The notes below the pieces were generated by a model, which worked only from the letters and a program-made list of their open reading frames with translations, did no database searches and was not told the origin of the DNA. Both the position numbers and the translations under genes were made by a program. Shown in pieces: positions 1-12,479 of a DNA stretch of 64,000 nt (position 1 is the first letter of the stretch; each line of letters starts with the position of its first letter). Origin of the DNA: Xanthostigma xanthostigma (lineage: Eukaryota; Arthropoda; Insecta; Raphidioptera; Raphidiidae); NCBI GenBank assembly GCA_963575645.1, contig OY754470.1, forward strand, positions 25,464,501 through 25,528,500. The letters are read 5' to 3'.

Positions 1-594
1 CTGGGATTATATGTTGACGAGAAACTGTCTTGGAGACTTCACGTAGACCATGTTTGTAACAAACTCAGATCGGCATATTTCGCTATAAAAAGTGTTAAGT
101 CATATTTAAATACTGATCAATTGGTCAATATGTATTATGCACTAGTGTATCCTTATTTACAGTATAACATAATAATTTGGGGTCAATCAGTTGACATAAA
201 TAGAGCATTTATACTACAAAAACGAATTGTACGTTTAATCTTTAATATACCGTTCAGAGGTACTTGTAGAGAAAAATTTAAAAGCTACAAAATATTAACA
301 CTCATATCTATATATATATATAAGATATTGGTAAATGTTAAAAGGAATATATCCCGCTATAAGACAGTTTCTGATATTAATCCCTATAATTCCAGGCAGT
401 CATCACAAATATATATAGCTAAGCACCATACAACATCTTATGAAAAATCTCCAATCTATGCGGGATCTATTCTTTTTAATAATTTACCAAGCCATATAAG
501 CCAAATTTCTAACATTAGACAATTTGAAACTGAGCTCAAAAAGTACCTCACTACAAATTGTTTTTATAGTATAAATGAATATTTAAATTCTTAG
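1..594 (+). CDS. Non-LTR retrotransposon RT ORF, C-terminal part
   Basis: The frame is open from base 1 to a TAG at 592-594, so the ORF is cut by the window edge and its start is not visible. About 197 residues remain. They read as the end of a LINE reverse transcriptase: LGLYVDEKLSW near residue 1 resembles the segment after the catalytic fingers/palm, MYYALVYPYLQYNIIIWG (about residues 41-58) is the typical thumb motif, and a basic connection plus an SRQ...YAGSILFNNLP tail follows. The catalytic YADD box would lie upstream, outside the window. A TAA/ATT-rich 3' tail follows within 60 bases, as in Jockey/CR1-group LINEs. No stop interrupts the visible part, so this is a fairly young copy. 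The clade assignment is inference. Confidence 0.85.
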   Translation: MGLYVDEKLSWRLHVDHVCNKLRSAYFAIKSVKSYLNTDQLVNMYYALVYPYLQYNIIIWGQSVDINRAFILQKRIVRLIFNIPFRGTCREKFKSYKILTLISIYIYKILVNVKRNISRYKTVSDINPYNSRQSSQIYIAKHHTTSYEKSPIYAGSILFNNLPSHISQISNIRQFETELKKYLTTNCFYSINEYLNS

Positions 595-645
595 ATTTTA
601 ATTTGATTTTTGACTATTCACATCTATACTTAGTATAGCTAGGTG

Positions 646-682
646 AAATATTAATATTATTATTATATTATTATTATTATTC
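646..682 (+). repeat. (ATT)n tail of the LINE
   Basis: Run of TTA/ATT trinucleotides about 50 bases after the retrotransposon stop codon. It is best read as the 3' tail of the element at 1-594. Confidence 0.7.
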
Positions 683-790
683 CTTATTATGGCCCGGGTA
701 ACATACGCTACATTTATTTTTTGAACTTTGGTCCCCGATGGGAGCAAATTGAAAACAAAAAATAAGTTCAAAAAAAAAAATAATTTAAAT

Positions 791-1078
791 AAAAAATAAG
801 TTCAAAAACTAAAACCCGACTACTGAAAATTATGAAACAAGAAAATATTCTCATAATTATGAGGATAGCCGTAGTCGTATGCCGTCTCATATATATGAGG
901 CCCTTTTAGATGTATAGCGTGATGCACTTTGCCGTATGGAGCTTATGATCGTGTACTACTGTTAAAATGTAATGTTTTGTTAGGGTAGGTGGCTAACGAC
1001 AACGGCTATCCTCAGATGAGAATATTTTCTTGTTTCATACTTTTCAGTAGTCGGGTTTTAGTTTTGAACTTATTTTTA
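791..1078. mobile_element. MITE with ~55-bp terminal inverted repeats
   Basis: The left end (AAATAAGTTCAAAAACTAAA at 793-812, then ACCCGACTACTGAAAA) recurs inverted at 1027-1078. The arms continue inward through TGAAACAAGAAAATATTCTC with a few mismatches. There is no coding capacity in 288 bp. TSDs cannot be read because the flanks are A-rich and already hold a partial copy of the left end (about 754-770). The superfamily is not assigned. Confidence 0.75.
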
Positions 1079-1880
1079 TGTCTGTGTAATTTTATTAATA
1101 TAGGTTTCCATCGTATTACGCATTCCCATGTAAACTATGTCTTTCAGTAGGAGTGCTCAATGCAGGTAGGCAACATTAAATAAAATTTATTATTCCCATT
1201 TTGTTATCAATTTGTTACATAAAAGTATGTGCAATTAAACTTTTTATCAGCCGACGTTAAATAAAAAATAATGAACGTACATAAATCTTTTTAATCATAT
1301 TTTATTTTTAAATAAATTTCTCACGTTGTTGCTATATATAAAATGCATTAAGTATGACTTAGAACAAGCTTCTATCAGAAGTGAAATAAAACTTCAAAAT
1401 TATTTTGTCTACTATATAGTTCAGGAGACATAAATATGCGAGCTGAAAATTTTCAGAGGGCATCGAATAAATATTCTAAAAAAACTACAAAAAAGTTCTC
1501 GTCTCTGTAACTTACGTCGTCCGCCATATTGGAAAGATGGCGACCAAAAACGCGTTTTCTCTAGGTTTGCCAACTATCCTGATTTGAGACCTCTTTTTCC
1601 CGTGTCCCAACGAAGGAGCTAACGGGACACCATTTGTACCGACGTTTCATCGTCTACCAATTTCAAATTTAAAAGATCTGCACACTAGCAAATTTTATTA
1701 GTTTGGCTGTTGCTCCCGCAGTTTACTGTTCTTAATTTCAACATCAGACACATGCGCAATTTGTTTGCGAAGTCAGAATATATTGTAATGGAGATACAAA
1801 TATAATTTAGTATAGGTAGTTATTTATAAGATTAATAATTAATTAATTTAGAGCAGAACAGAACAGACGAAAATCTTTTT
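1079..1880. other. AT-rich stretch without gene
   Basis: No coding signal. The one structured item is an inverted pair of YY1/Pho-like motifs at 1520-1543 (CCGCCATATT facing AAGATGGCGAC), which resembles the motifs in the tandem array at 55947-56214. Confidence 0.5.
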
Positions 1881-1886
1881 TTTTTT

Positions 1887-2066
1887 GCTCTCCAAATGCG
1901 GAAATAGAATGTGAGGACCTTTTTTTTTGCTTTGCAAATGCGGAAATAGAATGTGAGGAGGACCTTTTTTTTTGGCCCGCGGTCTTTTCATCAGCTATAC
2001 GCCCCGCGGTAGAATTTTCATCAGCTATGTGGCCCGCCGATCAAAAGATTTGCCCGCCCCGTATTA
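1887..2066 (+). repeat. Short imperfect tandem repeats
   Basis: A roughly 42-bp unit (AAATGCGGAAATAGAATGTG plus GAGGACC and a T run) occurs twice at 1887-1928 and 1929-1973. It is followed by two or three diverged units built on GGCCCGC and CATCAGCTAT (1974-2050). The GGCCCGC pieces look like hAT terminal sequence, but no TSD is visible. Confidence 0.6.
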
Positions 2067-4312
2067 GAATTTACAATCTCAGAAAAAAATTATCATATTT
2101 TTTGGTCTTTTAATTTAGTTGATTAATTTTTCTGGATCATTTTATTCTGATATATTACGGAACAATACAAGTATTTGCAAATCGGGTTGAAGAAGAAAAA
2201 GTTTGTAAATTACTTATTATATGTATTTCTTTTTGAAGTAGTCCTGAATTTTCATTTTTTTTTCATAGAATTCAGAAAAACGGATTTTCAAAGTCTGAAA
2301 AATTATTTTTCTCTAAACTTTCGCTTCCTGTGGCTCCTATATAACGTAAAAATAGGTAGTATATAAATCATAAAGAATAAAATTCTCTAAGAAATTTTAT
2401 TCCATAATTTTTTTCTAAAAATGATATGTTTGGCTTTAGCGACTAAAATAAGTGAAGGATGTTCTGTTCCACTGTTAAAATTAGATTTGTTTTGCGCAGT
2501 CCGTAAGACAAGTAAATTATTGCGAGAAAAATCGGAAAACGGGAGGATCGTGATTATATCGAGATGAGTGTAGTTTTAGATCAAGCTAGCCTAAAGTGTT
2601 TAGTATGACAAGCGGCGCACAACTGTAATCCAACCAATAAAATAAAAGTTGCGGCACTGACAACGAGATAAATCAAAACGGGAATTAATGTGGATACATG
2701 CGGCCTGCGCGACATTGTCCCAGTCGCGAGACCGCGCCGACACCACAAATATAACCTCACTTCACTTCATTGCAGGGCCGAAATTGAAATGGCGTATACC
2801 AATCTCCTAATCCTCTTAACTGGTTTGTAATGTTACAAATCCGGATTCTTTATGGACGTCTCCGACTTCAAGAAAATCTTCGTCTTCTAAATACAACTCT
2901 AACAACGGTTTAATTTTTTTTAGGAATCCAATGGGCAATAATGGTATACCAAATTTCGTTAAAATCGGTTAAGTTTTTCTGGAGTTATTGCCAGCACAAA
3001 TAATATAAAATAATAAATATTTACAAAACGATTGTGAAAGTCAAATCTTATGCTTCGACCTCTATAATGCCCACCATTCGGCCTATCGTCATTTGTACAG
3101 GAAAATATATTAACCAGAGTCTAAAAACAAATTTTGCGTTACCTGAATTAATAAATCTATAGTTATCTATTCTTAAGAAATCGAGTCTGTAAGTCCTGCT
3201 TTGGCGTTTCTGTCAACATAAGTAAAAATTAAATTAAAAAAAAATTGTTTCTTAATAATTTTCTGTATATATTAATCTTTGGGCCATCGCCAACACACGG
3301 GGACGTTTTGATCATAAAACTGTTTATCGACATCGGTTTTTCTAGGGTTAAAAACTCTTCTGGCATTGGCATCTCAGAGATTTAAAGTTGGGGGTGGGCC
3401 GGGTCCCTGTTTGTCTGTCTGTCTGATCAGTTTTCGTTGAGAATACATTGAAAAAATGTATTATATTTTTTATTAATCCTTTTATTTCTAGGCAACTCTC
3501 TGGTTACGATTATATTCGTTAAAATTGGTTCATGAATTTGGCAGCAACTACGGAACAAAAAGACAAACGAACAGAACAAAATGCCAAATTGTTGAATTAG
3601 AAAAGGACATTACTCACTTCGCTCACTCGAAATATAAAGATTCCAGTTGTCTTTACAATACTATGTTGTGATGAAGCATATAGGACATTTATAACAAACT
3701 AATATTTATACAATTATTTCTTAGTTTACGACTTTCGCTTAAATCTATATAGGTTTGGACACAATATCCACCCCCACCACCTCATCCTTAGCAGAGAAAA
3801 GGGGTGATCTTTGTTTTATAAATGGGAACCCCGACTCTTTAAAATCATTATTAGCGATATGAAAAAAACTGCGAGCTAAATTAAAAAAACTTTTCAGACC
3901 AAAGATGTTCATTTTCAGATTAAAAAAAATCGATTATAAAAAATGACCAGCTTTTAAAAAAACTAATAAAAAACGTGTCAAGTTTTAAAAAAGCACTTTT
4001 GTAAAGATTAAATATAATATTTTGATACGCAAGAGATGTTCAAAAATTTGTTTGTATAGTACGGTCCTGTCGCAGTTAAAGAGACAACATGATCAGAGAG
4101 AAACGATATATTGTTAAGACAGCTGCAATACTCCCACAATTAATATAATACTGCCAACAATTAATGTAAGCTTTTTGTTGTGCGATTTGTAAAATAGCCT
4201 ACATACAAAGAATTGTTGAGTTAATTTATCTTGTGATGTTATATTTTTGGTATTCGGTACTTTATCAGATAACGAAAACGTATAAAAGTATTAAATTTTT
4301 TTTTATCTACTT
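2067..4312. other. Gene-poor stretch
   Basis: Mostly AT-rich sequence. 2450-2830 is less repetitive and holds the exon candidate listed separately. About 2930-3000 and 3390-3600 read like decayed interspersed repeats, with a short TCTG run near 3410-3424. Confidence 0.4.
2776..2820 (+). other. Possible signal-peptide first coding exon
   Basis: A pyrimidine-rich stretch and CAG at 2773-2775 precede GGCCGAAATTGAAATGG. The ATG at 2789 opens MAYTNLLILLT, a short hydrophobic leader, and the next bases (GTTTGT) could be a weak phase-1 donor. This layout is common for secreted insect proteins. Read through, the frame stops after 13 codons. No partner exon was found, so the call is weak. Confidence 0.2.
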
Positions 4313-4649
4313 ATAGGTAGTCAGTGCCCGTCGGCAAAAATTTTACTGACACATACTCTCCCCAAACTTTGTACATGGCTTCATTAGGCCTAGTCAGACA
4401 CCTATTCCTCTATGACTTTTCTTGATTTTGGGGCGTTTTCCCTCTAAATTTTCCGAAAGATGTCGTTTTGACGACATGTAAAAATTTATAGATACTGTTT
4501 GTTTTTTAATTGGATAGCTTAAAAACTTCAACCTCCAAAACGCTAAAATAATGTTCTCTGACAAATAACATGAGCCATTTAGAATGTCCGACACCTCGAA
4601 TATGTTCGACCTCAGTAAAATTTTTGCCGACGTGCACTCTGACTAGTAT
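4313..4649. mobile_element. TIR element (~0.33 kb)
   Basis: CGTCGGCAAAAATTTTACTG at 4329-4348 recurs inverted at 4613-4632. The terminal arms extend outward through GTCAGTGC/GTCAGAGTGC to about 30-35 bp. Flanking TA dinucleotides would fit a Tc1/mariner-type insertion, but the exact ends are uncertain. No ORF resembling a transposase is seen. Confidence 0.65.
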
Positions 4650-6120
4650 CATAACCTTAAATAATCATATCATAACCTTGAACTTACTGAGGGTAACTGA
4701 TAGGTCATCAATGACTTCATCTACATTCAGGATCATCGACTATTTTTGAGTGAAGCCCATTTTATAAAATTTTCGCGTTTCTGTAAACTTTAACAGTGAC
4801 GTCAACCTCAACACACCCCCCCCCAGATTCAAAGTAGTGATTTTCTTTCCTTTTGGTTATTTTTCTATAAACATTGTTTTAATCTGCTTTATGAGAAATA
4901 AAATCACTTTTGAATACTTAAGTGTTGGTTTTTTCTCCACTTTTTCTTCCCACAGGGCCTTTCTGGCATTGCTTCCTCAGACGTTTGACAACGTTTTTAG
5001 CTACGTGATTTCTCAAAAAAAAAAACAAAAAATATTAATACTTTTCGATCCCCTGCAAAAATTTAATCTCTTGGTGATGAATGTAATTTTCAGAAAATGC
5101 CTTATTCTCCAGAAAATGTGTTTTGTTTCTTTTTATCTATTCCCCGGAGAATCACGACTCCCAAGTCCCAGTTGGAGAATAGGCGGTCTATATTCTTGAT
5201 TAATTCTTTTTTACAGATTAAAGTACATATGTACAGCTACTCTTAATCACAGATTTCTCAATTAATTCGAAACAAGATATGATCATAATTAATTTAAAAA
5301 CACGGTTATTTGAAGATGTTTGTATGTATTACTAAAGCCCCCTCTATTACTAGTGTACTTAAAAAATGGAAAATAAATATCCGTCTATTTTAATCTTGTT
5401 GCACGTTTATAAATATGAAAGCAAGTAATTAATTAATTATTGCTAAGAAATTTTAGAGTAACATAAATGAAATCACCTCTTAACAACAGAGGTTTGCTTT
5501 AGTGGACAGCAAGTAATTCCATAATATGCAAGTAAATTGCCTATTCATATTCATATTAATTATTTAGATGTCTGCTGTCGGTCGACCTTCGGCTTCAGCC
5601 AAGGTCATTTGATACACAGGTCGTCCCATTAATGAATGACGACAGCTAGAAGACCGTTCATAATTACTTGTCAACCACGCAATATCAACTGACAGTCCAC
5701 TGGATGACAGTCATTGAGATCACCTCTATATATAATTAACCTTGGGCTTCAGCGAAATCTTCGGTTTGTTTTTGGCTGAAGCCGACTACTTGCCGAAGAT
5801 AACCGAAGTCGATCATTCGTTGAGTCAATTAAGTATTGTTTCACGAATTTTCGCCTGGCCGTTCTCTTATTACGTAACAAGGTAAATATATCAGCTATAA
5901 ATATAGCTTATAAGCATATTATGTACTTTACTAGGTGCACCGGTGAATGTAAGTGCAATATGTCGGTACACCCAAGGCGTAATAGTGCATATGGCTGTCT
6001 CTTTCTTTTGCGTTGTATTATGGTCATAAAGAACGTCAACGCTCTCTTTCATAGCGATATAAAAGCTTACTAAAAGCTCCGTAAAGCTTAACACCGCTCA
6101 AGGCTAAAAAGATGGCCATA
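4650..6120. other. Gene-poor stretch
   Basis: No supportable gene. Between 5583 and 5815 the words CGGCTTCAGCC and GGCTGAAGCCG face each other, which may mark the ends of a decayed inverted-repeat element. Confidence 0.4.
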
Positions 6121-6330
6121 GCTTGAAAGCACGTGTCCGTGTTGAATCACGGCATCGCACAGCGATCGGAGACCTATCTTAAAAAAACCGCGCACACTAT
6201 AAAGCATAAACTGGAACAACCAATACAGCACAAACTTGCCAACATCAGCGTTCGGTTAAGTTGAGATTCTATCATGAAACGTTCACCGCTGTACCTTCTC
6301 GAGTGTTGAAACATTTACAGTGAATTATTT
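6121..6330 (+). promoter_or_regulatory. Possible TATA-type core promoter
   Basis: A CACGTG E-box (about 6131), then CTATAAAGC at 6197, a possible start site about 30 bases later, and a short ATG ORF (MKRSPLYLLEC) at 6274. The segment has a higher GC content than its surroundings and matches no repeat in this window. No downstream gene was found. Confidence 0.2.
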
Positions 6331-6655
6331 CTTACGCGTGAACATTTTAGTTAGTTTCTTTATCTAGGTACTTTAACTGTGCTTGTTACGATAGTAAAAC
6401 ATTTTTTTTAACAAAACCGTAAATATATAAATTATTTAAGCACGCCTATGGAAAACCAATGAAAATTAATCTTTTAGTTGCAACCAAGGTCACGAATTCG
6501 TCGGTAGCCACATAAAAGGCAGCGCCTTCGAGTTACAAAATATAGTGTAACTGACTTTACTGACTGACTGTTAACGCTGCTTATATATCTCTTCAGTCGC
6601 ATTCTGGAACATAATCCGACATTCTCAAAACGTCGGCATTCTTCTACGCAGTTCC

Positions 6656-6736
6656 GACAACAATGTGCGTATTGTTGTCTTACGTGGTTTCGACAACAAT
6701 GCGCGTATTGTTGTCTACGCTGCCCCGACAACAATG
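6656..6736. repeat. Tandem palindromes, 36-bp period
   Basis: GACAACAAT-spacer-ATTGTTGTC occurs at 6656-6679 and again at 6692-6715. A third half (GACAACAATG) lies at 6727-6736. Each unit is a 9-bp-arm palindrome with a 6-base spacer (GTGCGT or GCGCGT). Confidence 0.85.
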
Positions 6737-7249
6737 TACTTCCGTCGCCCTTAGTGGTGTCTTGTTACAATAGATATTAGATATGTCTGCTTTTGCGAGT
6801 ATCTTATGTTCAATGTATCTGGACACTTCCTGTTTGATTTTTTAATGACTCTGACCGAAACACCCTAAAACACGATTGTGAAGGATTGTGGACATGTCTG
6901 TTCTCACTTGCGAGCAGAAGAGATTTTGAAACGATTCGAAGCTAAACAACGCGATAAGTAAATTTTGACGGGTTACCAGGTGACGACGCTACGCGAGAGC
7001 AGTCAACACAACAGGCAAGCCTAGACTCTTTACGTCACTACACCTGGAGGCTATAGGTTCGATTTTATAGCTATCTGCATACAAAACCAACCACCAGCGT
7101 TATACATACATACAGGGTGAAGTGAGTCCTTACTTACGGAAAAGACCAGCGGCGCTTCGGCGCATGAGCAATTGACCGAACTTGTAGTTGTGTGATTTTT
7201 GGTAAAAATGAATTGTAAATGTTGATAACTATCAATATTAATAAAATAT

Positions 7250-7720
7250 TATTATAATTGTTCTTATTTTTTCATACGAATCGCCATTCTTTTGAAATGG
7301 TGATTTCATACATCAAAAATACTATAATATGCATATTGATATTTTACGTTATTTTTGATAAAAATACATTCAGTACATACATAGATATTTTGGTCCCATA
7401 TCTCAGAAATAGTGACTCGTAGAAAAAAAAATATAAGATCAGTTTTTGTAGACAATTGCATGATCTACAACTTTTGTCTGACTTATTTTCAGAATAACAT
7501 TTACCGTTTACGAGAAAAGTGCAAAAAATCGATACTTCTGATCTTTGACCTTGAATAAATTTTGAAGCAGATGTAGGATCGATGGGGACTTTTGATATTT
7601 TATTTGTAATAGTGTACTTAATACTTGTACCAACTTTCAGCTCTATGCGAAATATAGTAAATTGAAATGTTTATTTTGACTTTGTCATATTGTAACCATG
7701 GAAAAGTTCTAATTTTCGAA
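7250..7720. repeat. Foldback-family repeat, copy 1
   Basis: 7385-7720 matches 34990-35300 closely (shared words GCATGATCTACAACTTTTGT and TTTACCGTTTACGAGAAAAG). The left part (7258-7312) is an inverted partial copy of the right part. The same family therefore forms an inverted repeat at both loci. Confidence 0.75.
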
Positions 7721-8675
7721 TTACTGGAAACTAAGTTTGTCATTTTTCTAGACTATTTATTTATTATTGTGCCCATGATATCGAACGGTATAAGTCGTAA
7801 TGCCATATATAGTACTGGCCACGAATCTAAAAGGCTTGGGAGTTAGATGCGAATGCGGGCTTGCGCTTGTACAGTCTGTTGAAAAACTACAAACTCGCAA
7901 CTCAACAAAACTAAAATAACAATAACGATTTGACAATAGCGTACTCGACTGTACTTTAAAGCAGGAAAGCGACAAGTGACAAAGGCAACGAGCGATCACG
8001 GCCAATCACCGACGAGCGCACGTTCCGTTCAGGTAGCTGGGAGGTGGTAGGAGTCACAATGGCTCTAAAATGTGCCTTTGCGACGCTATTTGTGACTAGC
8101 TTCCGAACCTTTATATCCGTGGCGCGTACTATACCACAAGCATCACACGTGTCAGGAACATGTTTAAAATTCAATTTAAAAAAAAACTGAGAACTAAAAT
8201 TTGACGGTGAAACCACGAAAAGAGAAATTTGCATAGTACGAATTTAATGAAGAGTGAGTAAGGTAGCGCAGTTTACGAGATATCTAATGAATATAGATCT
8301 ATAAACAGCCTGTATAATATAAGAGTGTGATGTATATGCAAGCACTCTCCGACCCACGAGAGTATGTTTGCGTGTACCTACGTCGGTGAAACGAATTTAC
8401 ATACATTTTTTATGCGAAAAAATGATTTAACCCTTTCGCGGAAGAGTTTACTTATACCGTACTTGAGAATTTATGTTCGAAAATTCAGATTTTTTATGAT
8501 AATATTATCGCACTGCAAATTTAATACGCCAATCTTCCATTTTGAATTATACGTAAAGATATTTCTGTATCTCAATCTCTTCACGTAATCCAGTGATTCT
8601 CAATCGTGTCATCTCGTAACGAATTCGGAAACATAACCGTCAGATACATTTTACAAAATCTTACGGATATATTAT
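7721..8675. other. Gene-poor stretch
   Basis: No gene supported. 7960-8110 has somewhat higher GC content on both strands, but there is no splice-flanked open frame that I can defend. Confidence 0.4.
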
Positions 8676-9431
<756 letters not shown>

Positions 9432-9563
9432 TAGTGTATTTGCCATAAGGCACTTACACTATTGGCGTCGGTCGGATGGCGGGACCTAGGGGTCGGACCA
9501 AAATTTCTCGACGTTTCATAACTTTCTAAGAAGTTTGGCACCATTTTTGGAAAAGTCTGTTTA

Positions 9564-9620
<57 letters not shown>

Positions 9621-10136
9621 TAGCACGATAACTCTCGACAGACTTAATCGATTTAAACGAAATTTAGGCCACATGTTGGAATCCATCACCGCACGAAGCC
9701 TATTTAAAATGGGCCCAATCGGGCCACGTTAAGGGTGGTATTTAGGGGTTAAAAAAATTTTTCGGGCCCAAAAATACCGAAAAAATTTTCGGAATCGTTT
9801 CAAATTTGAAATTTAACCCTTTAGTAATTATTAAAATATGCTGCTAAAATTAAAAAAAAATCGGCCCGACAGGACCGGACTTATAAATTTTATGAAAACA
9901 CAAGTTTACTGATATAGATTTACATACTGAAGGGTGTATATAATTTGGTACAGATGTTGAATTGATATGTAGTATTGAAATTAAGTAAAAAATGTTGTTT
10001 CAAGGGGTGTATTAAGGGGTAAATTTTTTTATTTTGTCCAAAAACAAAGTAAAGTTCATATAATAGAGCCACACTGCCTATAAAAGCAAATACACTATAT
10101 TGTCGGCAGGGTTTGGCACTGCGACCCGGAGTTTTT
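9432..10136 (+). repeat. 0.75-kb tandem repeat, unit 2
   Basis: Starts with the same TAGTGTATTTGCCATAAGG word as unit 1 and abuts it directly. It ends with CACTGCGACCCGGAG near 10131. Its TA microsatellite (about 9562-9616) is roughly half as long as that of unit 1, which accounts for most of the length difference. Confidence 0.85.
9562..9616. repeat. (TA)n microsatellite
   Basis: Shorter TA run inside repeat unit 2, in register with the run of unit 1. Confidence 0.95.
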
Positions 10137-10163
10137 TTATTATTATATCGTATCAATGAATCT

Positions 10164-10550
10164 AGCACTAGATTCGCATTTGGAAGGTACCTACCGGGTA
10201 CGAATCCCGGCGGGGGCAGGTGTGGCTGGGACTTTTTCCTGCTGCCTCTCGTCGAGAAACGGTAATTCCTGTACCGGCCTTCTTGTTGAGGGTTTCCATG
10301 GTTTCCCTCAATAATTCCAGATAAATATCGAGACGGTTCCTTATTCAAGGCCATGGTCGATTACCTGTCAAACTCCTATGCTCAAAATTTGCCCACCTTA
10401 TCCTGATGTCCTAAAATTCCTTCATTCATCCATTACTATTAATTAGTTGAAGTTGAAAAATGTAGAAAATAACGGAAAGTGTATGTCGGATGGAAAATAG
10501 TAATGGTGCGAATGGCGAGAAAAGGACGTTAAACGCATTATTATTATTAT
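10164..10550 (+). mobile_element. tRNA-derived SINE, 5'-truncated
   Basis: Matches the fuller minus-strand SINE at 25393-25829 over its length. The tRNA-like head keeps a B-box-like GGGTACGAATCCC but has lost the A box. A shared body (CCATGGTTTCC, AGATAAATATCGAGA) and a 3' ATT tail follow. The 12-bp TSD ATCAATGAATCT sits at 10152-10163 and 10551-10562. This shows target-primed insertion of a copy already truncated at its 5' end. Confidence 0.9.
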
Positions 10551-10562
10551 ATCAATGAATCT

Positions 10563-11184
10563 TTTTTACGATATCATCAAATTAAGAAGCTTTAAATGCA
10601 GTAACTTTTTCAACAAGAAAAGATAGTTCCATCGTTATTTTCATTAAAATAAAATTTGTAAATTATAGACGCTCGACAATAGAGGTTATTATCAGATTGA
10701 TACTCGTAAAGAGGATGTATCCGCAAAATTCAAATACTCACGTTATAAAAATAACAATCAATGATAATAATAATTATTTCATATCTACACGTCATGACAG
10801 CTTGCCTGTATCTGTCAATAAAATAGTTTACTGTCGAATACTGTTTTATCCACTTAAGTTCACATATGATGCTTCGCTAAGATCAACTTTAGAGAGAGTA
10901 TAGACTGAGTGTGGCCAATTAACAGAAAGCCGCTATTTTAGTTGAAAAATAAAAGGCGGCAATTTTGAACGATTATTCTGATCATAAAAGTAGGTATAAT
11001 TACTAAAACGTACTTACTATTTTGACAGAGAAATGAAATGAATGAATAAAGTTGGAAAGTTTCACAAAATTAAAAACTAGCCGATTTTCCCCAATATTTC
11101 ATATTAGATTTTTTTTGTGATGATAAAAGTCAAAAATATTTTTTTTCTTTTCTACGTTTTTCATTTTGACATGACATAATATAT
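10563..11184. other. AT-rich stretch without gene
   Basis: No splice-flanked open frame and no repeat shared with the rest of the window. Confidence 0.4.
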
Positions 11185-11340
11185 CAGCGTTTCCCAAAAT
11201 CATAAAATTTTAGCAGATACTTTGTTAGGTTTTTTCAACTTGACACAACATTTAAAATCGTACAAAGCTTATATTATTAATTTTTATAATTTTTAACGGA
11301 ACATTTATGTTTTCCGCGAAACATAGTTTGGGAAACGCTG
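11185..11340. mobile_element. hAT-type MITE (156 bp)
   Basis: Ends are CAGCGTTTCCCAAA and its exact reverse complement (14-bp TIRs), a sequence typical of Buster/Charlie-like hAT elements. The flanking octamers TAATATAT and ACATACAT agree at only 5 of 8 positions, so the TSD has decayed or the insertion is old. Confidence 0.75.
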
Positions 11341-11953
11341 ACATACATGAGACTCAAAACACAACAAATTATTGTGTAATCATGGAAACGAGTAGAAATA
11401 TGCCATAAGTTATCTAAAATGGCGGAACCAATCAGCAATGGACAGTGTGTCAGCCACACTCTCAAATATCTACCTACTCTAGATACTGGAAAGCAAATAA
11501 ACGAAAAATGAATAAAACGTAATCCGTCAACGCGAGTATAACTCTGTTCTATTTAAAAGATTTAGTTCTTAGCTCGACGGCCACCGGAACGACGTGTCGC
11601 AAAGATCTTGTCAACAAAACTGAAGTTAACGGTATCATCAAAGAGTACAATATGTGTACAAACTTATTCTAAGAATTAAATCGCTTTACAAATACAAAGA
11701 ACCCATAGTTCTTTCTAAAACACAAGCTTGACTAAACAAAGTCAGTTCCATTAGTTTGTTTCCAGTAATTACGTCCAATTGGTAAACATATTCCACTCTA
11801 ACGGAAATAAAAACTGCGATAAACCTTCTCCATTCCAATCCTATTTTCGTAAGTAAAGCTTCCGTGATTCTAGGAACTGCACTTACACGTATATATATTT
11901 TGTTATACAGACTGTCGATAAAAACTAGTTTCTAAAATTAAACTGAGTATATA
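11341..11953. other. Gene-poor stretch
   Basis: No gene or clear repeat recognised. Confidence 0.35.
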
Positions 11954-12232
11954 AAAATATAGTTTAAAAAAAAACTAAAAAACACGCTTTATATCGAACT
12001 AAAAAGTAAAAAATATTTTTTTTTTAAATAAGCTTAAAAAGCGTGGGGCGCTCGATGTACGAAAATGTGGAACAAAGCGCCCCACGCTTTTTAAGCTTAT
12101 TTTAAAAAAAATTATTTTTTACTTTAAGTTCGATATAAAGCGTGTTTTTTAGTTTTTTTTAAACTATATTTATTTTTACTTTTTAGTTTGATATAAAGCG
12201 TGTTTTTTAGTTTTTTTTTAAACTATATTTAT
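11954..12232. repeat. Large hairpin element H1
   Basis: Arms at 11954-12052 and 12075-12172 are near-perfect reverse complements: CTAAAAAACACGCTTTATAT, then CGAACTAAAAAGTAAAAAAT, an AT run, and AGCTTAAAAAGCGTGGGGCG. The loop is about 22 bases. The outer 60 bp of the right arm is repeated in tandem at 12173-12232. The word CTAAAAAGTAAAAAATA recurs in hairpins H2 and H3. Confidence 0.9.
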
Positions 12233-12294
12233 TTTCCACTTTTTAGTTCGATTTATTGTCAAAAATTTACCGAAAAATAACAATTTTTTTTTCG

Positions 12295-12390
12295 GCGTGG
12301 ACGGGATTAGAGCCCACGACCCGTGATGCCGAGAGTTGACGTCAGCGAAGACCCGTGCCTTAGACCGCACGGCTGCCAGCGTACTTACTG
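12295..12390 (-). mobile_element. tRNA-derived (Leu/Ser-like) sequence
   Basis: On the minus strand, TGGCAGCCGTGCGGTCTAAG looks like a tRNA D-arm with A box, and GTGGGCTCTAATCCC looks like the T-arm/B box. The two are spaced as in a tRNA with a long variable arm. The acceptor ends do not pair convincingly, so a SINE head or tRNA pseudogene is more likely than a working tRNA gene. Confidence 0.45.
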
Positions 12391-12479
12391 TGATGGCATA
12401 TTATACCGCTATATAAACGACTTGCTGTAGTCCAAATGAAAGTTACAAACATACATAAATACATACAAACTTACAAGTG

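Noticed and set aside
6474-6734. Minus-strand frame with repeated QQYAHCCRN
   Set aside because: The repeated peptide is the translation of the 36-bp palindromic tandem repeat.
7757-8234. Overlapping minus-strand frames of 82 and 92 codons
   Set aside because: No splice signals, domains or codon bias that separate them from chance.
9920-10354. 144-codon minus-strand open frame
   Set aside because: It spans the end of the 0.75-kb repeat and the SINE, crossing a clear TSD boundary. No protein pattern.
12295-12390. A functional tRNA-Leu or tRNA-Ser gene
   Set aside because: A- and B-box-like words are present, but the acceptor arms do not pair and the T-loop departs from consensus. Listed as tRNA-derived instead.
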